Position numbers and translations under genes: made by a program. The notes below the pieces were generated by a model. The model made no database searches, had not been told where the DNA came from, and was given only the letters and a program-made list of their open reading frames with translations. From Hymenopus coronatus (taxonomy: Eukaryota; Arthropoda; Insecta; Mantodea; Hymenopodidae): a DNA stretch of 64,000 nt. Positions 1-10,846 of this stretch are shown here, piece by piece. The DNA lies in contig CM060881.1 in the NCBI GenBank assembly GCA_030762935.1, forward strand, positions 99,250,001 through 99,314,000. The letters run 5' to 3'. The stretch's first letter is position 1, and every line of letters begins with the position of its first letter.

Positions 1-267
1 ATTTACTCTTGCTTTCTACTCAAATTATTTAAACATTCACTATTTCATTCAAATGTTTAATAAGTAATAATCTTTATCAGAAGTTTTTCTTTACTACCAT
101 ACCAGTTCCCTCAGTGTCTAACAGCCACTCTTACTGCATACAACACTACATAAAATGAAATGATAATTGGGAAACGAAAAGCTCAAGACCTGGGTTTAGG
201 ATACCTCCCTAGCATTTGTCAATTATCAATTTGTTTCTAACACTTCCTATGTGAGAAATGGTGTGTT

Positions 268-525
268 ATTTATGGACACTCTTTAACTACTGGGGTTCTC
301 AGCGTCCCATTCTAAATTGGGCATGAAATACTGCTTAATTTTGCTCAGAGGCCTCTCTATCAGGCTTGAGGTTGTTTTACGTGCCGTAAATCTATGACAT
401 GGGACCCACAGCTTTACTTCCCTTCCAAAGGAAGCCATGCTAAGGATTTTTACACCCGAAAAAATCCATCGTCCTCCGCCGGGTTTGAACCTGCGACCTT
501 GGGTATATGAAGTCAGTATGGTAAC
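268..525 (-). mobile_element. tRNA-derived SINE, family B, minus strand
   Basis: Reverse complement of the SINE at 47234. It shares the body words TTACGTGCCGTAAATCTA, TTTGCTCAGAGGCCTCT and CATGCTAAGGATTTT. The 5' head on the minus strand carries a B-box-like GGTTCAAACCC (near 485-495). It lies beyond exon 4 in the transporter's next intron. Confidence 0.7.
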
Positions 526-551
526 CTTTGTGAGTTCTGGTCTTTATAGGT

Positions 552-720
552 AACTCATTCCACTAAGTGATGAGCACATTTCTGATGTGGAGACACCCAA
601 TGGTAGGGTGATGATGAGGATGACAATAGAATGAAAGGACCTACAGCCTTTACTGTGGACTTTGAACCATATTGGACCTTTGGGATACCTTACATGAGCT
701 AGTCAGGGATGACTTCAAAT
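552..720 (+). repeat. dispersed repeat (copy 1), partner at 20654
   Basis: Shares CATTTCTGA(t/g)GT, CACCCAATGG/TACCCAATGG, GAGGATGACA and AGGACCTACA followed by TTTACTGTG with 20654-20835. It is probably a SINE body whose head is lost. Family unknown to me. The 65-codon frame at 672 inside it is not convincing as a gene. Confidence 0.55.
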
Positions 721-966
721 TGCCATACCAGAGCCAGGAACTGAACGATGGATCCTCAGTACAAGAGTCGTTAAGGAGACCATCAAGTTACCCCAGCACC
801 CTTTTGTCAACTATGGGGACTAAGGAAAATCTGGAAAAACATCAGTCAGAGAGTCCTGGTAGGATGTGAATCGCAGTTGTGTTATACTCAGCTTTCTGAA
901 ATATACACTTAATACTTTTGTATTTCTTTTATACATCTCCATTACTATTTCTTAAATCTTAATGTT

Positions 967-967
<1 letters not shown>

Positions 968-998
<31 letters not shown>
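968..998 (+). repeat. poly(A) run
   Basis: An uninterrupted run of about 31 A, possibly the tail of the truncated retrosequence on its left. Confidence 0.8.
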
Positions 999-1001
<3 letters not shown>

Positions 1002-1255
1002 GGAAGTGTACATTTTTGATGCTTAACCCTTTATTACTAAAACGCTTAAATTAATGAAACCATACAATAGCCAACAAAAATTATTTAACTATTGGGAATG
1101 CTGGTAGAACTCCTACAGTTGCCATGGTACAAATATTTGCAAAGTATTTAAATTTATATGCTGAATAAACTGTAAGTAATGTCCATTGGTAACCATAAAA
1201 ATGTAATTAGTTCAATTCTCACTTTCTATTACCTTCTATAATACAATATCCTTAC

Positions 1256-1433
1256 CAGTAAGTATAAATGGATCTTCAGTCTCGTTTGCATGAAATATGT
1301 ATGCCATAACAGAACACAAAACAACCACCAGCACATTGCGAGAGGTTGAAAGTAGCCACAGAGCTTTCATTGTTGCTGCCTGCTTATTACTAGGCTTGCC
1401 ATCTTTAGGTCCCACCTTTATATCTTTTACTTT
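1256..1433 (-). CDS. SLC26A11-like anion transporter, coding exon 4 (gene continues beyond the left edge)
   Basis: Acceptor gtacaatttacag is followed by AAAGTAAAAGAT. The exon encodes KVKDIKVGPKDGKPSNKQAA, a cytoplasmic loop, then MKALWLLSTSRNVLVVVLC, a membrane segment with the SLC26A11-like TSRNVLVV pattern, and ends NETEDPFILTG with donor ACTG|gtaagg at 1255, phase 1. The PFILTG motif is shared with vertebrate SLC26A11. About 270 residues are covered by the four exons, against about 600 for the human protein. The remaining membrane segments and the C-terminal STAS domain must be encoded to the left of position 1. I found no convincing exon between 1 and 1255. Confidence 0.9.
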
Positions 1434-3269
1434 CTGTAAATTGTACAAAATAATCAGAAAAAGCAAGTTACAATTCAATCTTAATATGTGTTTATTTTAT
1501 TTACTGCTAGCAAATTGAGGTAATGTTGGATCCTTTGCATTTAAAGCTATGTAACATCAGGCAGGCAATCTATGAAAATCAAATCTTGCAGAATTTCAAG
1601 CAGATGTCATTTATGAAGTATGAAGTTAGTATTGCACATGTATACCTCCCATAATGGGTGAATAAATTTAACGCGGGAAATCAACAACTTGTGATTTGTA
1701 TACATATGTATAGCTGGTCATGTATTCCATTCAGAATAAAGAGGGTCTTTTCATATAGAGATGAAATATAGCTGCCTAATTCATTTGACAAGAGGTAACC
1801 TGAAACTTTAAATCATAATCTTATGCAAGTCTTCAATTTTAAAGTAACCTTAAAATCTGCATGTTTTGTAATATATATGTATATTTAACAAACACAAAGT
1901 TCTACCACAGAATTGCAGATGGTAGATGGCCATATAACCTGAAATACTATTAAAGCATACCCCACACATTTCTGCAGTATTAAATTTAGGTACTTCAAAA
2001 TCTGAACGCTTTGTGATATATTCAACTAATACAAAGTTGTGTTACAGGTGCCAGTACGCCAGATAAACATGTACTACTATGTTTGCTTACATAATACAAA
2101 GTTCTGTTACAGAGTTAAAGGTATAAAGATTAAAAGTGCCATTTAACCCAAAATAGCTATTAAGGGATAATCTCATGCATACTGCATTATTAAATTAATC
2201 TTAAAATCAGAATGTTTCGCAACAAGTTTATTTAACAAATAATACAAACTATCACTGAGTTACGAATGGCAACGTACCAAAACGTACCAAATAACCCAAA
2301 CTAACTATTAATCATAGCCTCACACAATCCTGCAATATTAAATTAACCTTAAATCTGAATCCTTCATAATAACTCCATTTAAGAAGTACTACAAAGTTCT
2401 ATCACAGAGTTACAGGTGGCAGTCTGTTTGACAAATGGCATGCTTTCACAATTGCCAATTTAATCATTATCATGGAAATTTCTTCCTTCCTAAAGTTGAT
2501 ATGATTTAAAGGGAGATTATTATGCAGTGCTTAGATGCAAAGGATACAATATTACCCAAATTGATACATAAAAAAAGCAATAGTTGCTAATTTCTAGTTA
2601 ACTGATGATACTTTTGTGTCAGGAAAGATTTCTCTCAAAATCTGAAGTGCAAAAGCATGCAAGTTTACATAAACTGCAGAGATTAAATAATAGTATCCAA
2701 ACTAAAGTAATATCTATGGCAATATTAAGTGGTTAATTTAAATTATTCAAAACTATTTTAGTTCACAAATTCTTCCTTGGCAATATTTCTAAGTCGAGGA
2801 AAAAAGTGTTAAAAACTTGTTGGCTCATTCTAAGATAAGCTGTGAGGAGTAAGTATATGCATATGTCTAACATCTGCAATTACTGCAGTTGTCAGAAACT
2901 ATTAACTGTAACTCATTTGCAAAATTAATAAACTCTTATTCAACAGTCATAGAAATCTAATGCTGTTAAATGTGGTTAAATGAAGTTGTGCCTATAACCA
3001 AAATGTTTTGTAGCCTGCATGTTTTTGAAGGCATCCAATTCAGTGTTATAAAAAACAAAATAAACTAGTTAAATTTCACTGTTTTGCTTTTCACCGGAGA
3101 TTCTTTAAAACATGAAATCTGACAAGGACTAATGTTGCATCACTTCACCAATCATCTACTGGTACTTCAGCATTCAGCACAGTACTAATAAATATAAAGC
3201 AGCATATTAATATACTCACATGATAAAATTTTGATACTGAATGTAAAAAAGCATCACTTTCGGATTTAC
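1434..3269 (-). other. intron 3 of the SLC26 gene
   Basis: AT-rich intron with no recognisable transposon. The segment 1860-2440 holds loosely repeated wording around 'acaaagttctrtyacagagtta' (near 1895, 2097, 2387), suggesting old degenerate tandem copies. Confidence 0.6.
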
Positions 3270-3490
3270 CCTGAGAAGTAGCAGTATAACAATGCAGAAG
3301 CAGCCGAGTGTAGTATCCCATGGCCTTGTGTTTGGTAAATGGTTCCATACTTGAGATACTGTATCAATGAAGCCAGAAGACTGGAATTTAAGACCCAAAA
3401 GACCCTTCAGTTGAGAGCAAGCAATAATCACAGAAGTTGCTGATGTGAAGCCCACTGTTACTGGTATAGAGATGAAATCTACAAGCACTC
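3270..3490 (-). CDS. SLC26A11-like anion transporter, coding exon 3
   Basis: Acceptor tttcattgcag is followed by GA, which completes the split Gly codon from exon 2. The translation continues VLVDFISIPVTVGFTSATSV, then IIACSQLKGLLGLK. DFIS.PV..GFTSA..V is a hallmark SulP stretch (TM5-6 region). The end, DTTLGCFCIVILLLLR, is a membrane segment. The donor AGG|gtaaat (3269) leaves in phase 0. Length is 221 bases, which is 2 plus 73 codons, so phases agree. The open frame continuing past the donor (VNPKVMLFYIQ) is intron. Confidence 0.92.
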
Positions 3491-4004
3491 CTGCAATGAA
3501 ACATAAATAAAACATAATTTTCTACAAACATATAATTGTTATTGCTATTAAATTTTCATATTAACATTGCTTTTGACTCCTTCACTACCAAGGGAAATAT
3601 ACTAAATCTGAAATGTATCCAGCTATTGCTTTTGAACTTTATGTTTCTGAATAAGCGGTTCAGAAAATTACTGTATTTAGTAATTGCTGACAGTTGCATT
3701 AGGGATGAGGTATAAATTAGATCATATACTAACACTGCTCTTGCTTTTGCAGTCTGATGAATGCATTTAAATAAAAGTTCTTAAAACTTTTAGAAGTTGC
3801 ATTTTAGCAAAATATTTTATAAACTTGTTACTTTGGTAGTAAAGAACCTATATTAATATATTTATCACATAAAATATCAACAATATTTTCTATTGCTTGC
3901 ATCTACATAAGCACAATCTGAAAATTTCAAAAGAATGCATCAAACTGTATCAAGTGATAAACTTATTTGGGATTTACCATAACAAAGCTTGAATTGATAA
4001 TGTC

Positions 4005-4338
4005 ATTGTTATAGAGTGAATCTTTATTGCAGCTGAATAGTTCTGAGGACCTGCTGAAGAGAGTGAAAAATGATAGTGGAGAGCAGGAGAGCTTGACATG
4101 GATAAATTACAATCTTTGGTAGTCTGAACGCTGAGTTACTTTTGAGAGTACCATGGTTGTAGCCATACCTCTCATGGGCTGCACATTAGTTATTCTGCAA
4201 ATGGATGCTGTTATGAATGTTACAGCAACTCTTGGGGGCTGCCATTTGTCCCATATAACTCTTTCTTTTCTCTGTCTTTTTGTCTGTATAGGTAATTATT
4301 ATATCAACATACCTACAAAACCTTTATAAAGCATTGTC
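4005..4338 (+). repeat. dispersed repeat (copy 1 of a pair), partner at 6150
   Basis: About 330 bases shared with 6150-6481. Common landmarks are GTTATAGA, CTGCTGAAGA, ATGGATAAAT, TAGTCTGAA, CATGGTTGTAGC, ATTAGTT, CTCTGTCTTTTT and TGTATAGGTAA, in the same order. No coding potential. Both copies lie in transporter introns. Family unknown to me. Confidence 0.6.
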
Positions 4339-4452
4339 ATGTAAACTGGTGAAATCAGGGTAAACATAAAAAAAATCATGTATGCAGAAGGCAGCAGCAT
4401 CATAATAAAATGTTCCTTGAATAATTCAAGTACCAGACCAAAAGAAAACAAA

Positions 4453-5273
4453 TGATATGCTCTATTCACATTAACTTTTTCTATATGTAACAAATTATTG
4501 TTAATAAGCTTATTCTGCTATCTACTTCAAGTTAATTATTTCCTTATAAATAGAACGGAAATAAGGAAATACACTAGGCTAAATCGATAGTCAAATGTTT
4601 TAAAATGTATTACTATGGGATTGAAATCTGTTTCTTTGCATGGCCAGGAGTTGACAAGTTCCCATAAGAGAAAAGTTTCAAGTATATTTAAAATTGAAAC
4701 CGATACAAGGAATATCTTGAAAATGGCCAACTGGACGAAAAAATGTATATGAATAAATTGTGTGTTTTAAGAAGATCTACATTTTTGTGTTGTAAGTTTT
4801 TATCTCTCACAATTTACCGAAGCAAAATTCAGAAAGATTCATCAAGAATAAATAGGTATTTAGAGGCTATTCCCAGAAAATTCAAGATATATATTTTATT
4901 TGTCATGTATATATCTTAAATATAAGATATTTTAATTAAAACCATTAGAGCCATTTTTGAGAAAACCAAAATTTTTTAAATTTTTCCATGTAAAGGGTAG
5001 TTTGGAGCGGTAGGGAGGGGGGAGATTTTTCTTGAAAATCCTTGTGCTGCATCCTAGAATACACTGAATTTAAATATTAAGTTTGGTATTTAACAAACTT
5101 TTCGTTTTTAGTTATGCTCTGCATGCACACACACATGGACATTTTTTTAAAAATGCTTTTCTTGGATTCAGGAGATCCCAAAACATGTATTTCTGGTGAA
5201 ATCTTGGTATCAAATTTTTGGGTGCAACACAACAGCTTCTCTATACACTGTGCACATAGTAACTGTAGTGGTA
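4453..5273 (-). mobile_element. HINE-like repeat, nearly full length, in intron 2 of the SLC26 gene
   Basis: Minus-polarity copy with the degenerate head GATATGCTCTATTCACAT at 4453, the core words TGGCCAGGAGTTGAC, ATTCAAGATATA, CATGTAAAGGGTAG and GGTGAAATCTTGGTATCAAA, and the terminal palindrome remnant TCTATACACTGTGCACATAG near 5240. The core CA run is short here. Within a protein-coding gene it appears confined to the intron. Confidence 0.8.
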
Positions 5274-5562
5274 AACAAAGCTGTTTTATCTAATTTTTAA
5301 AAAAAACCTTTGTAATTAAAAACACACCACTTTTATCAATACTTATGGAGAAATTTCATCATCTATATGCTCGTCACAAAAAGATTAGAGGAAGAAGTGT
5401 CATTTCCAGAAACAAAGTCCTTTCCACAAAAAAATATTAAAACTTATCAGATTATCATTATCAGTGTAGGTTATGCATTTTATGTTCCATTACCCTGTGA
5501 AAGAACAACTGTATGCTTAAAATACTGAAATTTACTATTTTTTATCTGAAACCTTTGCATAC

Positions 5563-5758
5563 CTAGATGCAGCACTCCCATCAGTAACTGTGCACAGCCT
5601 GTTAGAAAGCATAATAACACAGCAAAGTCTGCATTTTTGCCAATCACTTGCTGGTACGTCATTAGAGCCATAAGGGCTGTTGGTCCAATTGTTATATCTT
5701 TACAACTTCCAAAGACCATGTACACAAAGCACCCAACAAATGCAGAATATAATCCATA
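5563..5758 (-). CDS. SLC26A11-like anion transporter, coding exon 2
   Basis: Acceptor ttgtgttttcag is followed by TATGGATTATATTC, encoding YGLYSAFVGCF, the second half of the SulP PxYGLYS signature. The exon adds residues 73-137 plus one base. It contains a membrane segment (FVGCFVYMVFG), the conserved loop SCKDITIGPTALMALMT, and another segment AVLLCFLTGCAQLLMGVLHL. The donor is CTAG|gtatgc at 5562. It enters in phase 0 and leaves in phase 1, matching both neighbouring exons. ITIGPTA is a well-conserved SLC26 substrate-pathway region. No stop or frameshift is seen, so the gene looks intact here. Confidence 0.92.
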
Positions 5759-6149
5759 CTGAAAACACAAGAAAAATCATACCATAAGAATATGCCATTG
5801 TCTTTAACATTCAGTCAAATTAGCTGAGAATATATATTTTAATTTTGCATTCTTTACCCAGTTAAATACAAATATTTTCAGCTTTTACACTTCCCTCCTT
5901 CAGAAAGAAAGTGTAACAAAAAATCTCCTGAATATTGAGAACACTTGGGCTGAAGTAAGAACATAATTAAATATTGAACTAATAGGACTTAGGAAAACCA
6001 ATTGCTTACATACATCAACAATTGACACCATCTTATATATATAATTTGTAACCTCAAAATTAGATGCAGTTAAACCTCACTTGTTATTCTCTATCGAGTG
6101 ATCACTTTTTTTTGGCAATTATCACAACTGCATTTGAATGGATGACTTC

Positions 6150-6481
6150 ACTGTTATAGAATGGATCATTATCATAACCATATATTTCTGAAGGCCTGCT
6201 GAAGACAGCATGGATAAATCAGTGCCTTTATTAGTCTGAATATAACTGACTTCTGTGTCTCATCATGGAAATAACAGCACTTTATGTGTTTTGAATGTGA
6301 ATTACTTCCGAAAGCCAGCATGGTTGTAGCAGTGTCTCTCGCAGCTGAAAATTAGTTTTTCTACAAGATGCCTTATGGGTGTGATGGGCTGTTATTGTTT
6401 CATACAACTGTTTCTTTCCTCTGTCTTTTTCTTGTATAGGTAAAGTCAATTTACCTATAAACTATTTTTATAAGGCACTGC
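6150..6481 (+). repeat. dispersed repeat (copy 2 of a pair), partner at 4005
   Basis: See 4005-4338: same landmarks in the same order and orientation, two kilobases apart. This copy has an extra segment around 6235-6300 (ATAACTGACTTCTG...CACTTTATG). Confidence 0.6.
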
Positions 6482-6708
6482 AAAAAATGCTGGAATTTAG
6501 GAAAAGCTCAAAGAAATGCACAACAGATAGCTTCATTATGAAATATTACATGAATAATTCAAGTACCATATTGAAAATAACTTTTGATTGTGAAAATATG
6601 ATGACCAGCCATACATGCTATTCCACTGCAATGAAACTGACAGTTTGTATGCACATGATTCTGTGGTATGTCAAATCTGCCAATTGTGAAATGTTCTTCT
6701 TCTGCTTA

Positions 6709-6860
6709 GTAATGCTCTGGTGGACATTAGTTTTGTCTTGGCCAATAGGTTGAGCCCTGGAAGGGTCCTAGGTAACCCATTAATTCTTTTAACGTCCACT
6801 AGGTAATGCTCTGTAGGTGTATAAGTTTTGTGTTGGCTGCTAGATCTGGTCCTAGGAAGG
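6709..6860 (+). repeat. imperfect tandem duplication, period about 93 bases
   Basis: TAATGCTCTG...AGTTTTGT(c/g)TTGGC...GGTCCTAGG occurs at 6709-6770 and again at 6802-6855. It borders the left arm of the long inverted repeat. Confidence 0.5.
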
Positions 6861-6861
6861 C

Positions 6862-7540
6862 CTGTTGACTGCCACTTATGTGTTTATTTCAAATTCTGTT
6901 ACTGTAAAAGCTGAATAAATGTAAACACTTGGTACATGTTTTACAGATATACACTATACCTTTTGGGGATAGTATCATATCTATATTCAGTCCACTAGCC
7001 TCACAATATATACCTACAATGAAACAGAGATACAGCTGGTGAATATGAAGCTTCTCCACTCCCAGGCCAACAGGTTAGCCATTTTGGAGAAGGTGCACAC
7101 AGGCAATAAAACAAGAGAGAATCAACTTTGCCAATGTCAACATATTTTGCTAACCCTCAAGTAAGAGAGTTTTACTATTTACTTTGTACGTTACAAGCAA
7201 ACCATTAACAAGTTATGTTAAATAATTATATAAAGAGGGAAAAATATGTCCAGCATTATAAATTAATCAACCCTTATTTTATATTCAGCAACTGGGAAGA
7301 TTAGTTTGCTGAATGCCTGTGTGCACCTTCTCCAAAACGGCTAACCTGTTGGCCTAGGAGTGGAGAAGCTTTATATTCACTAGCTTTACCTCTGTTTCAT
7401 TGTAGGTATATGTTGTGAGGCTAGTGGACTGAATATCCCTGAAAAATATAGTGTATATCTGTGAAACACATACCAAGTATTCAAGTTTATTCAGCTTTTA
7501 TGTAATAGAATTTGAAATGCACACATAAGTGCCAGTCAAT
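6862..7540. repeat. long inverted repeat, possible foldback element
   Basis: The left arm 6862-7105 and right arm 7314-7540 are reverse complements with few mismatches and small gaps. The outer ends share TGACTG.CACTTATGTG. The inner ends share CTCCACTCC(c/t)AGGCCAACAGG and GGTGCACACAGGCA. The 208-base spacer is unrelated AT-rich sequence. No ORF. It lies in intron 1 of the transporter, so the nascent transcript could fold into a long hairpin. It may be a foldback or MITE-like transposon; no target duplication is clear. Confidence 0.8.
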
Positions 7541-9230
7541 AGAACTAGCAATATAATGAAATATTCAAGGAATTTGTCTTGTTTTACATGTATATTCTGT
7601 GGAATAACAACTATTTTCTACTTCAAGGCATTCTCAATTAAAGGTTCTTTGCAAGCATGTTCTTTTTGTAGTTTCAATATATTCATATTCAACTTTGTAA
7701 ATCCTTGTTAATCCTTTTAATCTTTTAGTAATTTACGAAATGAAATGAGGTGTTTTATAAACCATTAGAAAAATCTGCACTTTCCAGTGATAAAAGAATT
7801 ATCAAAATCCTTGAGTATTTTTTTAGATTATCCTACATACACATACAAATTGTTTCTCCTTACTGTATTAATATAGCTTTTATTTAATTTGTTTTATATA
7901 AATCTAAAATATTTTTATTTTTAAAATGGAATTTATTTTGTTGTATTTTGTTGTATAGCATACTTTTTGTTCACAATTAATTTGTTACTAATTCATCATT
8001 AAATATCACTGTAGATCAGCTTAAAATGTAACCATTACTGTTAATCTCTTTCTCTGCCTCAATTAAGATCCATGGCTGAAGTGTACTTCATTCTTTTCTA
8101 ATATTAATTTTTAAGTCAAAAGCTTGTATTATTTAAACTGGAGCTGGCAGCATCTGTGGTTAAACTCAAATCAACTGAACTATTTATGGTAATGTGATAT
8201 GAAGGCTTTATTTGAATGTAAAGAATTTTCTAGATATTATTTAAAAGGAAATTTATGTTAAGATATATTTTATATAGAATTGTTTTCTTAGTGAATGTTA
8301 AGAAAATATGCTCAGTATGCAACTTAGTAGCACATAGTTGCTAATTATTTATTTTTTGTAAAATGCTTAGATATAGGATATGCTTCTGCTTTTGATGTCT
8401 GTAGTATCAATTTCCCTCCTGTCTTATATAGTATCCAAATAAGTAACCGAGGCCATTAGCAGAAAAGGATATACATATTTTTAGTCTAATATTTATTTTC
8501 AATTTAATTAATGCAATTTTAATTCTTGTATATATACAATTTAATTTTTTGTGCTACTCAGAATTCGCTTTCATGATACTAAGAATTTTCATAAAAATTG
8601 ATAGTTTAGAATGCATCTTTATTGTGTCCTATTATGTGTCTTTTTCCCAAAAATTTATCTGATTTGATAACACCATAGAAAATTACATTTTGATGTTCCC
8701 AAGCTTTCATAATTATGTATCCCACATCTAGCAATAACTAATAGCACTTAATCATGGCAATGTTAGTCCCTTAATGCCAGATTTATTTTACTACATAAGC
8801 TATTCTTCCTCTAATTCCTAAACTGCCTTTCATATCCCTTTCACAGACACCCCAACTGAGCCAATTCAAATAAACATGAGCATTAAGGCAAGACATAATG
8901 GACTGATATCCATTTAAAGCCAAATATGAAAAGTTCAAATTGGTGGTAATAAGTCCTTAATTTTACAATAACCTTTTATGTAATTTTGTCATCTATCATG
9001 AACGATGTATGCTTGTTTGTAAGCTTCCACGGCCAGTGTTATTATTTGTAAAATATAGCATGTTCTGGCTTGTAAGCCATGGTCAAATAATAAAATTATT
9101 AAAAATTGATGTGCATCAGCAGTGGAGGACATCCCCAGAAATAAATCTGCGCAGGAACGACCATGGCCTACAAATGCAGATATGTTATATTTTACAAATG
9201 TAAGCTTGTATTAGCTGAAGTTAGCCAAAT
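7541..9230. other. intronic AT-rich stretch without recognised features
   Basis: I see no gene, tRNA-like head or element end here. The 60-64 codon frames on the plus strand (7529, 9009) resemble nothing. Confidence 0.5.
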
Positions 9231-9310
9231 GAGGTGGCACTGTGGTAATTTGAGCAATTCTGGAGAGGTCCAGGGTCAGTAGGCTAATGCTGGGGTGGTT
9301 TTTTATTAAA
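9231..9310 (+). mobile_element. degenerate tRNA-like SINE head
   Basis: GAGGTGGCACTGTGGTAATTTGAGCA resembles a tRNA A-box region. GGTCCAGGGTCAGTAGGC stands where a B box would be but has decayed. A T-rich body follows. Call rests on layout only. Confidence 0.35.
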
Positions 9311-9805
9311 CACAATTTCCGTACCATAATTTCCCCATCATTCTGTTCCCTCTCATCTTTCAAGTGTTCTCCAAGTTTATAAAGAGTGATGGTTTGGGCA
9401 GATGACAGGATGCATCATCAATGAAAGAATATTCCCTGAGGAAACTAGAGGACTGTAAGGTCGACAGCCTCTTTGGTGGCTCCAGCTGTGGAAATGATAG
9501 GAACTTCCATACATTTCTGTGGTCTATCTTTGCTTGTGACCTCCGTCACTTAATCCCTTACTCATGGGTGTGTTAGCTGCAATAGATCTGTGGAGGTTGC
9601 ATTGCGTGACCTGTCCCCATCCATTGTCTACCCACTATTCTTAGCAAGAATTATGATGAACTTAATGTAACGTTACCTGACTTAGATGACATAGTGGCCA
9701 AACTTCCAACTTGCAGTGGACTTGGAACAAAGCCCAAAAACAGAACTTCTATTCTTAAGAAATTAAAAATTCTTAGATTTTATATAAAAAATAAATTAAA
9801 TTGAG

Positions 9806-10020
9806 TATTATTTATGGATGCTCTTTAATTGCTGCAGTTCTTAGTGTTCCATTCTATTGGATGTGAAACACCACTTAATTTTGCTCAGAGGCCTCTGTAT
9901 CAGCCCTGAGGTTCTTTTACATGCCGTAAATCTACAACACGGGACCAACAGCTTTACTTCCCTTTCGAAGGAAGCTATGCTAAGGATTTTTAACCCAAAA
10001 AATGCATTGCCCTCTCTGCC
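9806..10020 (-). mobile_element. tRNA-derived SINE, family B, minus strand
   Basis: Shares TTTATGGATGCTCTTTAA, TTTTGCTCAGAGGCCTCT, CATGCCGTAAATCTA and TATGCTAAGGATTTTT with the copies at 268 (same orientation) and 47234 (opposite). The tRNA-like head is mostly lost. Intron 1 of the transporter. Confidence 0.7.
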
Positions 10021-10537
10021 TTGGAAACATGTTACCCCATGATCATGGAGGACGACATTGCTCAGTGAATGAGGCAAGATCAAAGATCAAAGGTTAGATG
10101 CATGCCTTAATCTTATGCTTGATGGTGATGAATACAATTGAATTCTTAATAAGTGTGTTAGAAGAAAAAAAAAATCATTGTTATTTTCACACATTATACT
10201 AATTAATACAGTTGGGATGGTAGCTTTCTGTGCATAGACATATTAAGAAGATAAGGTACTTTGTGACATATTGCAGCAATGAATTACACAACTCTACGTT
10301 AAAATGTCTAGTGGAAATATTCAAATCTCTTCTTAAAGCTGCAATTATATTAATTTTCATTCCTTAAATCACTATATTTTAGTATTTAAATATTAAATGT
10401 ATATGGGGTCCTAACTCTGTTTTTAAATGTTTATCATATGAGGAAACATGATGTATTATCTTAATTCTAATGTTTTACTAACATTTTTTCCTTCCCTGAA
10501 TTCTTTACTTATTATTAGCAATAAAAACTGGTATTAC

Positions 10538-10753
10538 CTGTGGCTCTAGACCAGCTAGAGTTGCATATGCTAAGCTCTGAGGAATGACTGTAAGACCAAC
10601 AGTCACTCCAGCAATGATGTCGCTAATAAACTTATTAGCATTATAATTTGGTAACCATGACAGAATTGGTATATGACGATGTGCTGCTCGTTTCAGCTTC
10701 TGAATGCAATGAGGCCTATTGCCACGCTCATGTTTTGCTGTGGGAAGAGACAT
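10538..10753 (-). CDS. SLC26A11-like anion transporter, coding exon 1
   Basis: First coding exon of a SulP/SLC26 sulfate/anion exchanger, a multi-pass membrane protein. The ATG at 10753 opens 72 codons (MSLPTAKHERG...). The hydrophilic N-terminus is followed by PILSWLPNY, a short run before the membrane domain, and then the first membrane segment with DIIAGVTVGLTVIPQSLAYA, the conserved SulP TM1 region. The exon ends ...LAGLEPQ in phase 0 at donor cag|gtaata (10537). The spliced segment runs upstream to 10785, where there is a good acceptor (cttctttgttccag), so 10754-10785 is 5'UTR. The next exon begins YGLYSAF, so the splice rebuilds the SulP signature PQ-YGLYS. This start is chosen because an upstream in-frame ATG would lie in the intron. 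Family assignment is strong. SLC26A11 rather than another SLC26 member is inferred from resemblance to remembered homologues. Confidence 0.9.
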
Positions 10754-10785
10754 CTGCAACAACCTTAGTTGTTGTGTGAATACAC
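10754..10785 (-). other. 5'UTR part of the first coding exon of the SLC26 gene
   Basis: Thirty-two bases lie between a pyrimidine-rich acceptor (AG at 10787-10786) and the chosen ATG. They contain no ATG. Their presence implies at least one further 5' non-coding exon to the right in the window; the best candidate is at 27547-27411. Confidence 0.6.
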
Positions 10786-10846
10786 CTGGAACAAAGAAGA
10801 AATGGTTTGTCAATGGTAGTTTCTGAGATATGACTTGTGAACAAGC

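Noticed and set aside
1081..1130. Possible next transporter exon (GVLPAFPIVK after a CTGTAG acceptor, minus strand)
   Set aside because: Phase would fit, but the pyrimidine tract is poor and a stop comes after ten codons.
1297..1518. 73-codon plus-strand frame
   Set aside because: Antisense shadow of transporter exon 4.
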